From Craterostigma plantagineum (lineage: Eukaryota > Streptophyta > Magnoliopsida > Lamiales > Linderniaceae), in NCBI GenBank assembly GCA_027422505.1, contig JAPQWV010000018.1:17316001-17380000 (forward strand): a stretch of 64,000 nucleotides of DNA, written 5' to 3'. The notes under the pieces are model-generated. The model saw only the letters and a list, made by a program, of their open reading frames with translations. It searched no databases and was not told where the DNA came from. This document shows positions 12,500 to 24,281 of this stretch, one piece after another. The position numbers and the translations under genes are program-made. Numbering within the stretch: position 1 is the first letter of the stretch; the number at the start of each line of letters is the position of its first letter.

Positions 12500-12754
12500 G
12501 CATTAACTAACAATGCTGCTCCATATTCGCATTCATTTGCGAATTCAGCGTCAACTAACAATGATGCTCCATTTTCATCTGTTCAATCTCCAGTTGCATC
12601 ACAAATGCAGCATACACATGTTGGAGGTAAAAAACAGTCATATTTTTCATAATATTGGTGGCCATATGAGTAGTGGAATTAGATCTACAATGCTGCAGAA
12701 GTCATATGAATTATCAAATGGGCTATTGCATGGAGGTCTGGGTTCGACGGGAAA

Positions 12755-14209
12755 GGGGATTGCTATTCACCGCCCCCTTTTTCCTAGTTACCGCCCCCTA
12801 AAGGGTTTGAAAATGACCTTTTTGCCCTTATGATATTTAAATTAATTTAAAAGAAAAAACTAACTAAATATATAATTCTGGTACGAAATACTGAAAACTA
12901 CATACACAAATAAATTCGAACGATCGATACGGAAAAAAAAAATTCGATTTAACATTTTAGTACCGATCGATCGATATTTTCGGCCCTGCAGTGCACGGGC
13001 CGAACGATATTTTCGGCCGGACTGTGCGCGGGCCGAACAGTATTTTCGGCCCAGACACTGCTTGGCCGAAATCTGAGTTCGGCCCGCACAGGCCCGGCCG
13101 AAATCTGATTTCGGCCCGTACACTGCAAGGCTGAAAATACTTATCGGCCCTGATGCAGCACCCGAAGTTCATTTTTGGGTACCATTTTGGGGTCGATACG
13201 CTCCGAATCAGGCCAAACATAAAACATAAAAGTTGTAGATAATCAAATTGACTTTCCACAGGAATTTGAATCAGGGTCATCCGATTTGTAAATCAAAAAT
13301 TATTGTCAAAATCGTGTAGACTGCCAGTTTCGGCCGATTCCACTCGGACAGCAACCCTAAGTTAGAATCGGGCGAATTTTTGAGGTCAATGGACTTCGAA
13401 TCAGGCCGCCATTAAAACACAAAAGTTATATATAATTAAGTTGGCTTTTCATAGGAACGTGAATCAGATTCGTTCGATTTGTGAATCAAAAGTTATGCTC
13501 AAAATCGTGCAATCTGCCAGTGGAATCGACCGAAACTGGCAGTCTGTACGATTTTGACAATAAGTTCCGACTTACAAATTGGATGACCCTGATTCAAATT
13601 CCTATGGAAAGCCAATTTGATTATCTACAACCTTTATGTTTTATGTTTGGCCTGATTCGGAGTGTATCGACCCCAAAATTGTACCCGAAAATGAACTTCG
13701 GGTGCTGTGTCAGGGCCGATAAGTATTTTCGGCCCTGCAATGTACGGGCCGAAATCAGATTTCAGCCGGGCCTGTGCGGGCCGAAATCAGATTTCGGCCG
13801 GGCCTGTGCGGGCCGAAATCAAATTTCGTCCGGGCCTGTGCGGGTCGAAATCAGATTTCGGTCGGGCCTGTGCGGGCCGAACTGAAATTTCGGCCAAGCA
13901 GTGTCCGGGCCGAAAATACTGTTCGGCCCGCGCACAGTCCGACCGAAAATATCGTTCGGCCCGTTCACTGCAGGGCCGAAAATATCGATCGATCTGTACT
14001 AAAATGTTAAATCGAAATTTTTTTTTTCCGTATCGATCGATCGTTCGAATTTATTTGTGTATGTAGTTTTCAGTATTTCGCACCAGAATTATATATTTAG
14101 TTAGTTTTTTCTTTTTAAATTAATTTAAATATCATAAGGGCAAAAAGATCATTTTCAAGCCCTTTAGGGGGCGGTAACTAGGAAAAAGGGGCGGTGAATA
14201 GCAATGCAG
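12755..14209. mobile_element. fold-back MULE (long inverted repeats, non-coding) in HAC exon
   Basis: 1455 bp, nearly a complete palindrome with arms of roughly 570-680 bp. Outer ends are GGGGATTGCTATTCACCGCC and, inverted, CTGCATTGCTATTCACCGCC. A perfect 9-bp target duplication GACGGGAAA (12746-12754 and 14210-14218) is diagnostic of Mutator-like elements. The centre (about 13335-13530) is a diverged direct repeat of part of the arm. GC-rich minisatellite units give long but spurious reading frames. No transposase is present. Confidence 0.9.
13748..13907. repeat. 32-bp minisatellite, about five units, in right MULE arm
   Basis: Units start at 13748, 13780, 13812, 13844 and 13876. Each contains a near-palindrome GCCGAAATCAGATTTCGGC (8-bp stem) and the linker CGGGCCTGTGCGG. 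The left arm has only about two comparable units (13040-13125), so the arms have diverged in copy number. Confidence 0.8.
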
Positions 14210-14218
14210 GACGGGAAA

Positions 14219-15146
14219 ATATCTCATTGATGAATGGTCGTGGTACATGTAAACCTTTTGTATACCATCCCCTCCCCTCTCTCTCCCTCTCTCTCTCTAT
14301 ATATAGATATAATATATATATATATATGCGTTAACCCTGCCACTTCTGTCATTTCCTGAAACAAAATGATTACATGCACTGGCGATTCTTATGTTAGTCA
14401 ACTTTAGTGTGTAAACCATTCTTATGTTAGTACTTAACCTTCAGTGTGCTTGACTCAGGCCCATGACAATTCCAATCTATATATTTAAATGCAAGAGTAT
14501 AATTATTGGCTGCTTCTTGTTCTCTTCCAAAGCGGTAAAGGTGGAGAGTTATTGAAGGAATATATAATTATATAAAGTTTAATTATTTCATTAATTAATT
14601 GTTGATTATCACTTATCATAATCACAGACTATTAAGCGTGTTTACGGTAATTAGGTGATAGCATGTATTATAAATACCTTGCCCCGTACTTCATAATGTA
14701 ATATAATCATTCGAAACTACATCGTCGCTTTTCTGCTCTTTCCCAAATTACGACCAAGTTCTTAAATTGGGTTCGTGAACCTCAGATAGATAACCGATTT
14801 GAGAAACAAGTTCGATGAAATTCACGTGATTCTTGAGCAAGAGTTGCAATAAGATGTGAGTTAGGTATTTAGAGGCAGCCTGGAGCTTGTAAGTGTCCGT
14901 GTTACCTTGTGATCGACTTATTCTATCAGTTTGGTTTATTTTGTTTTGCCGGCGAAATTGATATAGAAGTTGTTCTTGATGACCATTTCAGATATTTTCG
15001 CATTCTTATTCCATTATAATAGAAATACTTTGTGTTGCGCCGTGTTTAGGGTTTATATCGCTTTAAAGTTTTGTCTGTTTAATTCAGAGTAATAGGATTT
15101 GTAGATGCCCATTTTAGGTTGCTTCTTTAATGCCAGTGTTTTATTT
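14219..15146 (+). other. HAC pseudogene: short exon tail then intron-like sequence with possible LTR remnant
   Basis: The first 40 bases continue HAC coding sequence (NISLMNGRGTC-like). The rest is non-coding, with a CT/TA microsatellite (14275-14330). The stretch 14560-14900 has features of an LTR leader (TATAAATACC near 14670, then CT-rich sequence), but no borders or target duplication could be found. Confidence 0.35.
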
Positions 15147-16810
15147 AACAGGTGATGGATATGGAATTGGAAATGCTTATGGATCTGTAGCATCTACTGA
15201 TACATTAGCAAACAACCAGAGCTTGACTAATCCATTGGTGACGACGAATAATCAGTCAAGCATTCATCCCGCTGAACTGATGACAAACCTGAAGCGTCAG
15301 TCTGAACAAATTAACTTTCTATCACAGCACACAGCAAGAGAGAATTTCAAGAACCATGAAGGTCAGCAGCCATCATCGAAGCAGTTTCAGCACCAGCAAC
15401 TTGTTGATCATCAGCCCAACAGTGGCAGCGAACTCCTAGCTCAGTTTTCTCGAGTGGTCAGTCTCGCTTAGCACCTAATGGGTGGGCCTAAAAGTGATCA
15501 TCACATTGAAGGATTGGAATCACAGGCTGGCAATCCCTTCCCCGTTTCTAATATGCAGAATCAAAACCCCAACGAAGAACGTTCTAGAGCTACTATGTCG
15601 GCGTCGCATTCATCCGATCCACTTCATGTGATGATGCAAACTTCTGATCACATGCAACAGCTACTGTCCCCACAGCAGTTTCTTTCTGGTGGCGTCCAAC
15701 AAAATTTTACGATGCATGGTCAGTGGCATTCTAGATCAAAAGACTCATCTCATGTGTCGGCTAGAATTCCGCTCGGTCAAGGTGGGCTAAATGAATATAA
15801 TCAGAAGATAAATGGGCAAAGCCATGTGAATAACTTATCTTCAGAAGAATCTGTAATAGGAGGTACACCTACGTCAGCAGAACCTGTAAATGGAAGTGAT
15901 GCAGCTGTTAACCCTGACCGTGCACGACAGTATAGGAATCAACAGAGATGGCTATTGTTTTTGAGGCATGCTCGTAAATGTCCTGATCCAGAAGGAAAAC
16001 GTCAAGAGTCTAACTGCTTGACGGTCGGTACAAAGGCTACTGAAGCATATGGAGAGTTGTAATGTAATCAAGTGTCCATTTCCTCGGTGTTGTGACAGTC
16101 AGAATCTAATAGGTCATCATAAGAGCTGTTGTGATACTAATTGCCCTGTTTGAATCCCTGTTAAGAAGTACATTCAATCTCATTTGATGGTGATGGCTCG
16201 TTCAGATGTCAGTTCTCGGTTTCCAAGTTCTGTTTCTGGTTCTCGTGATTCTCCTGAAGTTTCTGAAATGGAAGCTCCCAAGGCCACCCCAGTGACAGTT
16301 GACAATGTTGAAACTATACAGCCTTCAGTTAAGCGTATGAAGGTCGAGCAAAACCTGCAGTCTGTAGGCGGTGATAAGGACATTTCTGTTCCTCTTACAT
16401 CATCTGCAAAGGAGCCTTCTTTCATGAGTTCGCAGCATTCTGAGCAGAATCGTAATCTTAATGTTCTGAAGAAGCCTGAGATAGCTGAATTTAAAGTGGA
16501 AAATCCCGTATGCACCGGACATTTAATGTCAAACAATGTCGAGATGGATGCGGATAAATTAGGTGATTCTTATGTGAAACTTCCAGAGAAGCCAGCTGTA
16601 GCAAACAGTCCTCCGGGATTGTTGTAGATCAAGGAATTGGTAAAGCTGATAAGGAAATGGTGCAGCCTAAGGCAGCAAGTACCTCACATCAACCGGAAGT
16701 AGGAATCAAATCTGGGAAACCGACAGTAAAGGGGGTCTCTTTGACTGAATTATTCACCACAGAACAAGTTCGGAAGCATATTACTGGTCTTAGACAGTGG
16801 GTGGGCCAGG
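15147..16810 (+). pseudogene. HAC: HAC pseudogene, Gln-rich middle and TAZ1 zinc finger
   Basis: Reads GDGYGIGNAYGSVASTD, then a Gln/Ser-rich low-complexity stretch, then RNQQRWLLFLRHARKCPDPE, the start of TAZ1. TAZ1 continues in another frame (HMESCNVIKCPFPRCC, 16052-16100) and stops at a TGA where CPVC needs its last Cys. A Ser-rich linker follows (16184-16627). The stretch 16657-16810 has [20 protein letters not shown], conserved just upstream of the PHD-like region. The Cys-to-stop change would destroy zinc binding as well as truncate the protein. Confidence 0.8.
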
Positions 16811-16926
16811 TCAGTGTATATAGAATCAAATGTTTGTTACTTTCTACTCTTCATCTTGTGTTTTCAAGTCTTATTTGGATATTTCAATTGCATAAGTTGG
16901 ATTATAATTTTGTCCTATTTCACTCA

Positions 16927-19300
16927 GAGCAAAGCCAAAGCAGAAAAGAATCAGGCAATGGAGCATTCGATGGGCGAAAATTCCTGCCAGCTATGTGCGG
17001 TTGAGAAGCTGAGTTTTGAACCACCTCCGATATATTGTATACCTTGTGGAGCTCGCATTAAAAAAAATGCCATGTATTATACTGTTGGAGCTGGTGACAA
17101 TCGCCTTTACTTTTGTATCCCATGCTTTAATGAAGCTTGTGGTGACAGCATTGTAGCTGATGGAAACACTATTCTCAAGGCTAAGATGGAGAAGAAGAAA
17201 AACGACGAGGAGACTGAAGAATGGGTAAGCCTTTTGAACTTGACAATATCATTTATTTTGTGGGATCTACCTTTCCGGGTACTCAAAAAACATCTTTCTT
17301 TCAGTGGGTGCAATGTGATAAGTGTGAAGCATGGCAGCATCAAATATGTGCACTATTTAATGGTAGAAGAAATGATGGTGGGCAAGCTGAGTACACTTGT
17401 CTGAATTGTTACATAAAAGAAGTAGAAAGAGGAGAACGTGTCCCTTTTCCACAGAGTGCAGTTCTTGGGGCTAAGGATTTACCTAGAACAATTCTGAGCG
17501 ACCATTTAGAGGAGCGACTATTTGCTAAACTGAAGCATGAAAGGAAGGAGAGGGCAAGGCGTCTATGCAAGAGTTACGATGAGGTGATTTTCATTTTTCG
17601 ATCATCTGTGTACTAATGCTGGCAAGACTTACGATAACCATTGTCTTGCTGACTTTCCCAGGTTCCCGGAGCAGAATCACTCGTCGTCAGAGTTGTGTCA
17701 TCAGTGCCAAGAAATTGGAAGTTAAACCACGATTTCTTGAAATTTTCCAAGAATATCCTACGGAGTTCCTATATAAGTCTAAGGTGTGGCATGGTTCACT
17801 TCTATGTCAACTTTGCATAAATTAGTACAGCATTTGATTTAGCTGCGTGTGTTCCCAACCCTATAACAATAGTCGGAGTATACATGCTTGACATGTTTAA
17901 GGCATAGTTTTAAGAATCTATCAATTTTAATTTCGGATAATTAAGGAAGTGGAGCATAACCAGGTTAACTTTGAACTCTCACTTTGAAATTGTGGCCATG
18001 CATAATTGAACATTTTGGGGTCCAGATCTTAAACGTCTCTGAGATTATTGTTGTGTTCATTAACAAAGCGATGCTGTTAACTTACACTTTTCTTTTCATC
18101 TTACAGGTTGTAACATTGTTCCAAACAATTGAAGGCGTTGAAGTATGTCTATTTGGGATGGGTCCGAATGTGAGCAACACCGTCGTTTTTACCTTTCTTA
18201 CCTGGATTCTGTTAAGTACTTCAGGCCGGAGGTCAAAGCTGTGACAGGAGAGGCTCTTCGGACATTCGTGTACCATGAAATCTTGGTGAATTCTTTTCCT
18301 AGAATTGAATATTGTATCTTCTTCAGTTTCACCTCAATGTTACCAAAGAATCATTTTGCAAGTTCCTAATTCTCTTGAAATCTTTTTTCTGCAGATTGGA
18401 TACTTGGAATACTGTAAGATGCGTGGTTTCACAAGTTGCTATATATGGGCTTGCCCTCCCTTGAAGGGTGAAGACTATATTTTGTATTGCCACCCAGAAA
18501 TTCAAAAGACACCTAAATCTGAAAAACTCCGGGAATGGTAATACAACACTATTAATTGTGTAACTGAAAATCTTCCAGATAATTTTCTAAATGAAATAGC
18601 ATATTCTGTTTCAGGTACCTGTCCATGTTACGCAAGGCCTCAAGAGAAAAGATTGTAGTTGATCTTACTAATCTCTATGACCATTTCTTTGTGTCTATGG
18701 GGGAATGTAAAGCGAAAGTTACTGCTGCTCGGTTGCCATACTTTGATGGTGACTGTTGGCCTGGTGCCGCGGAGGACACAATCTATCAATTACAACAAGA
18801 AGAAGACGGAATAAAGTATCACAAGAAGGGAATGATAAAAAGGACCATCACGAAAAGAGCTTTAAAGGCGTGTGGCCAAACTGATCTTTCGGGCAATGCC
18901 TCAAAGGATTTGCTCTTAATGCACAAAGTAATTTCACAATCAAAATTCTTTATTGGAGTGTGCAGTCTTATATCTGTAGATCATCTGCTATTGTAGCTCT
19001 CTTTTTTTACAAATTTTGCGACTCTGAATGCATATTTGAATAATTATTCGCCATTATAGTTGCTCACTCTTTGGTTAGGTCCTTGTATACCCTTTACGTG
19101 ACACTTTCTAAACATGTGGCTTCTGATTCTTTTTACTTGGTAACTTTCAACAGCTTGGGAAGACAATATTCCCGATGAAGGAAGACTTTATCATGGTTCA
19201 CTTGCAACATGCATGCACTCACTGCTGCGTCCTCATGGTTTCCGGAAATCGTTGGATTTGCAAACAATGCAAAACCTTTCAGCTGTGCGATAAGTAAGTT
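16927..19300 (+). pseudogene. HAC: HAC pseudogene, PHD-like and acetyltransferase core
   Basis: Exon blocks are 16927-17223 ([18 protein letters not shown]), 17305-17583 ([18 protein letters not shown]), 17662-17785, 18108-18285, 18394-18538, 18616-18927 and 19155-19292. The acetyltransferase core is clear: [30 protein letters not shown] and [20 protein letters not shown]. Two breaks are visible. One is a one-base loss after RVVSSV (about 17705). The other is a deletion after EVCLFGM that removes about five residues and shifts frame into [24 protein letters not shown] borders are retained at most exons. Confidence 0.8.
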
Positions 19301-19558
19301 AATAGAGTAATCAGTTACTTTTAGGAATAATGGCCACTGAATCTATCTCATGTCATGTTTCAGGTGCTATGATGCCGAGCGTAAACGTGAGGACAGAGAG
19401 AGGCATCCGACCAACCAAAGAGACAAACATGCCCTTTTCCAGTAAGTTGATCGGGCGTAGCAATTGTCTCACCTTTTCGTGTTCTGCTTCAACTGTTCCA
19501 TCTCATACTCCGTTGAAATGTGTTTTGATTTTGGGAATGCAAAACCTGTTAACCTGCA

Positions 19559-20887
19559 GATACCAATCACTGTTGTGCCCGAGATACTAAAGATGAAGAT
19601 GAAATTCTTGAGAGTGAATTCTTTGACACCAGACAAGCATTTCTTAGCCTTTGTCAAGGAAATCATTATCAGTATGATACGCTTCGCCGAGCTAAGCATT
19701 CATCAATGATGGTCCTCTACCACCTTCACAACCCTACTGCACCAGCTTTTGTGACGACCTGCAATCGTTGCCACAAGGATATAGAAACGGGACAGGGTTG
19801 GCGCTGGGAGACGTGTCCTGATTATGATGTATGTAGTAATTGCTATCTCAAGGATGGAGGAGTTGGTCATCCTCATAAGTTAACGAACAATCCATCAAAT
19901 GATCGTGATGCACAGAACAAAGAAGCCAGGCAACTACGTGTTACACAGGTAACTCATCTTATTTTCCATGTCTCTTTTGCCTACATCTTATATTTAAGAT
20001 CTCATTTCTTCACTTTCACTAAATAAGAATAGATTTTCTATATATTATTCTGCACTTGGCCTCAGCTCATTCCAGCTGACAGAGATATGTAATATCTCGT
20101 TATTGATTGAAGTTTCCTGTTTTCTTTTCAAGTAGATATTTTTGCGAAAGCCCTAGAACTATGAAATGGCAGAATTAAAGTTGATGATTATCTACCATTT
20201 TCTATTCATATTCAATCAGAAATATCATGTGAAAGCAACTAGTTATGGGATCACACGCTTTTATGAAACTGATTTACTAATAAAGTCCTGTTATCTTCTC
20301 GATTACTTGAGCTATAACATAATATCTTGAGGCCATGAAAATATTTTCAAGCTAAGCTGGAGAATTTCTTGCGACCCTTATGCATATTGTTATTCGCTCT
20401 TGCATTGTAGCTGAGGAAAATGCTCGATCTACTGGTACATTCTTCCCTTTGCCGCTCTCCACAATGTCAATATCCAAACTGCCTTAAGGTGAAAGGACTC
20501 TTCCGCCATGGCTTCATGTGCAAAACACGAGTTTCTGGCAGTTGCTTGATGTGTAGGAAAATGTGGTATCTCCTCCAACTCCACGCTCGAGCTTGCAAAG
20601 AATCAAAGTGCAGTGTCCCCCGATGCAAGTAATGTTCCTTCTCATCGTCTTTCTTTATTTCTACCTTTTTAAGCAAAAACCTCTGTTCCTTCCACTTCTT
20701 CTAAGATACTTCTACGTAAGAAGGCATACATGTTGTATCTACGTGTGCATATAAACTTCTTTGTGTTTCTTGCAGGGATTTGAAGGAGCACTTGAGAAGG
20801 TTGCAACAACAATCTGAATCACGAAGAAGGGCTGCCGTGAATGAAATGATGAGACAACGTGCCGCCGAAGTAGCTATCAGTTCTTGA
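19559..20887 (+). pseudogene. HAC: HAC pseudogene, ZZ and TAZ2 zinc fingers and stop
   Basis: 19559-19947 encodes [35 protein letters not shown] and a complete ZZ finger ([11 protein letters not shown]...[13 protein letters not shown]). After a roughly 460-base intron, 20411-20630 encodes the TAZ2 finger (LRKMLDLLVHSSLCRSPQC, CKTRVSGSCLMCRKMWYLLQ, CKESKCSVPRCK). The last exon (20776-20887) ends RRRAAVNEMMRQRAAEVA and stop TGA at 20885-20887. This part reads without damage, so a truncated 3' product cannot be excluded. Confidence 0.8.
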
Positions 20888-21607
20888 GACCAAAACTTTG
20901 CGTTCTATGGATGTGCTTTTAGTTGAATTGGTGAATCACGGAGGATTTCAACTTTGATTTCGCTTGGTTGCGTTGACTATCAGAGTTCTATAACTAATGA
21001 TGTTCGGAGTTCTATAATCGACAATAATGTTCCGATTCGATTTTGACTGAAGATAGTCCTCTAAAAAAAATAATGTTCAAATCATCACCTGCCCTAAACT
21101 GTCTTAACTTGCCAATTGAACACATAAGTGCACTTGTCATTATGCATCGGGTACAAATGGCATTATATGGCATTATATATATATATATGTATATATATAT
21201 TTTCTCCCCATATACATATGTATCTCACTGTGTTGATTATGGACCGATGCCATATATAATGCGAGGATTGTCCTAATTTCCACCCCAGGCCATGAAATTT
21301 GAACTTTTGATCGAAGAGATTAATAGTATATCCTCAATCACTAGGCCATCATGGGATGGGACACCCATTTTCATATTTCTGCTAAGCATAGCAAAAGCTT
21401 GATAAGTAGGGACCAATTCATTTATTTTATTTTTATCTATTTCTACAGACATAGTTTCACGTGCATGGTAAAACCCTATATATATACATTGAACTTATTA
21501 GATCTCTCTCACTGTGTGTTTGTATGTGACCAATCACGGGATGGGAATATGAACTACATGCCAAAAAAACAGCAGATCTGTTCTTCAAGACACATTGAAA
21601 TCTGTAG

Positions 21608-21645
<38 letters not shown>

Positions 21646-22197
21646 GAAATAAAAGGTTTTGCTGCAATAATAACTTTTTTGACCTTGTGTAAGAAAATCG
21701 TGTGCTTAATATATAGCCAACCTATGATATGACTGCAAATCCTCCCACTTGTCACCTTTTCTTCTTCTAAAAAAATGTCATATAATTTTCTTTCCTATAA
21801 ACAAGAATTATGATCTACAATTTGATTAGTTCAATTTAAGTTTCATTTCCGGTTATGTGTGTAATAATCAAACTTTCAGCGCAACTAATTCTTCTGACAT
21901 GTGTATACCCTACCAGGTTTACACATGCAACGATAATTCAAGAATTCCATTAAAACTGAACCCTTTTGCCAATTTGCCTCCACTTGATATCCCTCACCAT
22001 GAACATTAGACAATAATCTAATCTAATGCTAACCTCATTGCTTAAAGATACATGATTTTACCTCTCTAACATACATTATTTTATATACTTTACAATGTCA
22101 TTTCACTATTCACTCGCTCTCTTGCCTATAAGAAGCAAAGCATATATACTTTTGCATAATAACACCATTTACCGTATATCATACATCATCATCATCA
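20888..22197. other. intergenic, with two microsatellites
   Basis: No gene found. It contains the 3' flank of HAC, a TA repeat (21172-21200) and a GA repeat (21608-21641). The last 130 bases form the promoter and leader of the proline-rich protein gene, with TATA-like TTTTATATACTT at 22080 and CCTATAAGAAG at 22125. Confidence 0.5.
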
Positions 22198-22815
22198 ATG
22201 GGCAAGCCAAAGCTCAACTTCTTCACAAAAACCCTACTTTTTCTACTCATCAACTCTCTGATATATTACACTTCCCAAGCAAAAACAACCCCAGCCTGCC
22301 CAGACCCTCCAAAGCCAAAGCCACCCCACGGCCACCACCACGGCCGCCACCATGCCCCAAAACCACCGTCCGTACACCCCAAACCGCCGCCGGCGGCCAC
22401 CCCTCCGACCATTCCCAAACCACCCGTCATAGTACACCCAAAACCTCCTCCTCCGGCAGTGGTCCCAAACCCACCTCCACCAGTCATCGTCACGCCGGCG
22501 CCGCCGCAGGAGCCTCCGTGTCCTCCTCCCCCGCCGCCGGCGAAGGAGCATGCGTCGTGCCCAGTCGACGCACTGAAGATAGGCGCGTGCGTTGACGTCT
22601 TGGGTGGGTTAGTCCACGTTGGAGTAGGCAGCAGCGCTAAGGACAAGTGCTGCCCAGTTCTTGGAGGGCTTTTGGGGTTGGACGCGGCGATTTGTCTCTG
22701 CGAAACTATTAAGATTAAGCTTTTGAATATCAACATCGTACTTCCTATTGCTTTGCAAGTGTTAATCGACTGTGGGAAAACTCCACCCGAAGATTTCAAG
22801 TGTGCTGCTCGATGA
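22198..22815 (+). CDS. hybrid proline-rich protein (HyPRP, 8CM family)
   Basis: A single-exon gene of 205 residues. Residues 1-28 form a signal peptide (KTLLFLLINSLIYYTSQA), so the product is secreted to the cell wall. Residues about 34-122 are Pro/His/Lys-rich with PKPPP and PPPP repeats. Residues 123-205 are an eight-cysteine motif domain: CPVDALKIGAC, CCPVLGGLLGLDAAICLC, LIDCGK, FKCAAR. This is the layout of DC2.15/pEARLI1-type 14-kDa proline-rich proteins, implicated in wall structure and stress. The 8CM fold resembles lipid-transfer proteins. All eight Cys are present and the frame is intact. Long open frames on the opposite strand and in another forward frame over the same bases are composition shadows. 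Confidence 0.93.
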   Translation: MGKPKLNFFTKTLLFLLINSLIYYTSQAKTTPACPDPPKPKPPHGHHHGRHHAPKPPSVHPKPPPAATPPTIPKPPVIVHPKPPPPAVVPNPPPPVIVTPAPPQEPPCPPPPPPAKEHASCPVDALKIGACVDVLGGLVHVGVGSSAKDKCCPVLGGLLGLDAAICLCETIKIKLLNINIVLPIALQVLIDCGKTPPEDFKCAAR

Positions 22816-23243
22816 TGATAAGCTAAGAATTCGATCCATTCATCAAGGTTTTTACAGAATGCTGCTAAAGTCTCTTTCTTTTTCTTTTTTTTTTATTTTA
22901 TTTTCAAAGGCCATTTGAGGGTGTGTTAAAATATTAGGGACTGATATATGAATTTGTTGCAGGGAGGAAGGAAGCTTAGTACTTTAGTATGTCGGAAGGA
23001 CTCATGCAAGAACGAAGTTTTTTTCTCTATTGCTGATTGTCAGCTTGTAATTGTTGATTATTAACATGTATTTTTCTTTTATGCTCAGTGTGTGGGAGCA
23101 TTGTGTACTTTTGTGCAATAACTTCTGTCTAGAAAAGCTCATCTTCATATGCATGCTATATATATAGATAGATAGAGTTTTCGGTTCTCAACGCCGCCAA
23201 CACCTCCATAGACCCTCTCATATCCATTGTTAACATAATCGGC

Positions 23244-23763
23244 TGTTGGGGTTGAGCGGTAAATATTTAATTCCAGGTCAGGGATAGTTGTATTGGGACC
23301 CCACGACAATTTATCGGGATATTAATTAAAGCCAAAGGACACCGAAAAACACCGAGATTTTTACGTGGTTCGGCCAATACCGCCTACATCCACGGAGAGA
23401 CAATAGTTTTACTATATTTGAGATATTACACCGTACAAAATAACGCTCGTGTTTAAACCCAAATCCGAGACCCCTTACCCACTCGGGTAATGTTTTTGTA
23501 CCCACTCTCAGTTACCTAGTAAAAACTACACCCGCTCTCACCCGGACAAGATTTTCCTTTTTTTTTCACACACTCTCTCTCTCACCCCTCTCTCTCTTGT
23601 TAATTTGGGATGTTCTATCATTGAAACCATCAAACCATAGTGCCCTTTTATAGCTAAATTCCCAAGCTAAGGTCCAAAATAGTAAATGTCAGTGCATACG
23701 TTTACTCATTTGCGTGGGTAGACCATCTTGCACATGGTTGAATATTCAATGCTGGACACATCA
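23244..23763 (-). repeat. 3' LTR of gag-only Copia-like element
   Basis: 520 bp and the longer copy. It includes the segment reading ACGTGGTTCGGCC near 23362 that the other LTR lacks. Confidence 0.9.
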
Positions 23764-24281
23764 ATCTCCCCCTCCAGCATTATTCAGCATCACCAAGTGT
23801 CCATCCGAGCGAGTCTGATTATGAGAGTTATCGTTCCACGGATGTCAATTGGCCTTCCATATACCAGCTACACATATCCGAATCAAGAATTTAGGTCCGA
23901 CCAACTTGATTCACCCGCGGCTAATCCTATGTGCAGCTGTCGAACCGACTCTACCCGTCGATTCTGAAGAGGGACTTCGACGCAACCCCTTCTCCAGCAG
24001 GACATCCCTTCTCACCATCGTCTGCATTTCCACCACGCACGCGCGATTTTCATGAACCCATCGAAGTCAAAGTATTATGAACCACACTCCCGTCCTTCAG
24101 TAGGACCTTTCCGCCACGTGTGATTTTACAGACTCCCCCTGCTATGAAACTCTCATAGCCCTTGGAATCTAACTGACTCAAGGATATTAATTCTTCCGTA
24201 ACCTTGGGACAAAAATCACACCACCCAAAGCTCGCACCGCTCCGTCAGTCATTTTGATCTTCACAGTTCCAACACCACGAA

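Larger units (their letters stand above)
5644..20887 (+). pseudogene. HAC: CBP/p300-type histone acetyltransferase (HAC1/HAC12-like), broken by mutations and transposons
   Basis: Plant HAC proteins are nuclear lysine acetyltransferases and transcription co-activators. Recognisable blocks occur in family order: Gln/Asn-rich N-terminus (5644-6766, 12505-12754, 15147-15940), TAZ1 zinc finger (about 15941-16190), PHD-like (16930-17440), KAT core (17305-19300), ZZ (19706-19900, CNRCHKD...[10 protein letters not shown]) and TAZ2 (20411-20887). Damage is extensive. There is TAA inside RMTS*MVTTPGF (about 6690), a frameshift near 5965, and a frameshift plus CPVC to CPV-stop in TAZ1 (about 16030 and 16156). 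Further frameshifts lie near 16620 and 17700, and about 16 bases are missing after CLFGM (about 18160). A Copia element (6767-12499) and a MULE (12755-14209) lie in exons. The 3' exons are well kept, so decay is recent. Confidence 0.88.

Noticed and set aside
12860..14066. Open frames rich in RAEIRFRPGLCGP-like repeats on both strands
   Set aside because: They are translations of the GC-rich minisatellite and palindromic arms of the MULE. Mirror-image frames occur on the opposite strand, and there is no start context or family.
14560..14900. Possible solo LTR in the HAC intron
   Set aside because: Promoter-like features only; no TG...CA borders with a target duplication could be found.
21172..21641. 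TA and GA repeats considered as a regulatory array
   Set aside because: They are plain microsatellites in intergenic DNA with no flanking motif organisation.
22243..22799. Gly- and Arg-rich frames opposite the proline-rich protein, plus a forward alternative frame from 22095
   Set aside because: CCN-rich codons of the real gene keep the other frames open. Only the 22198 frame has a signal peptide and the eight-cysteine domain.
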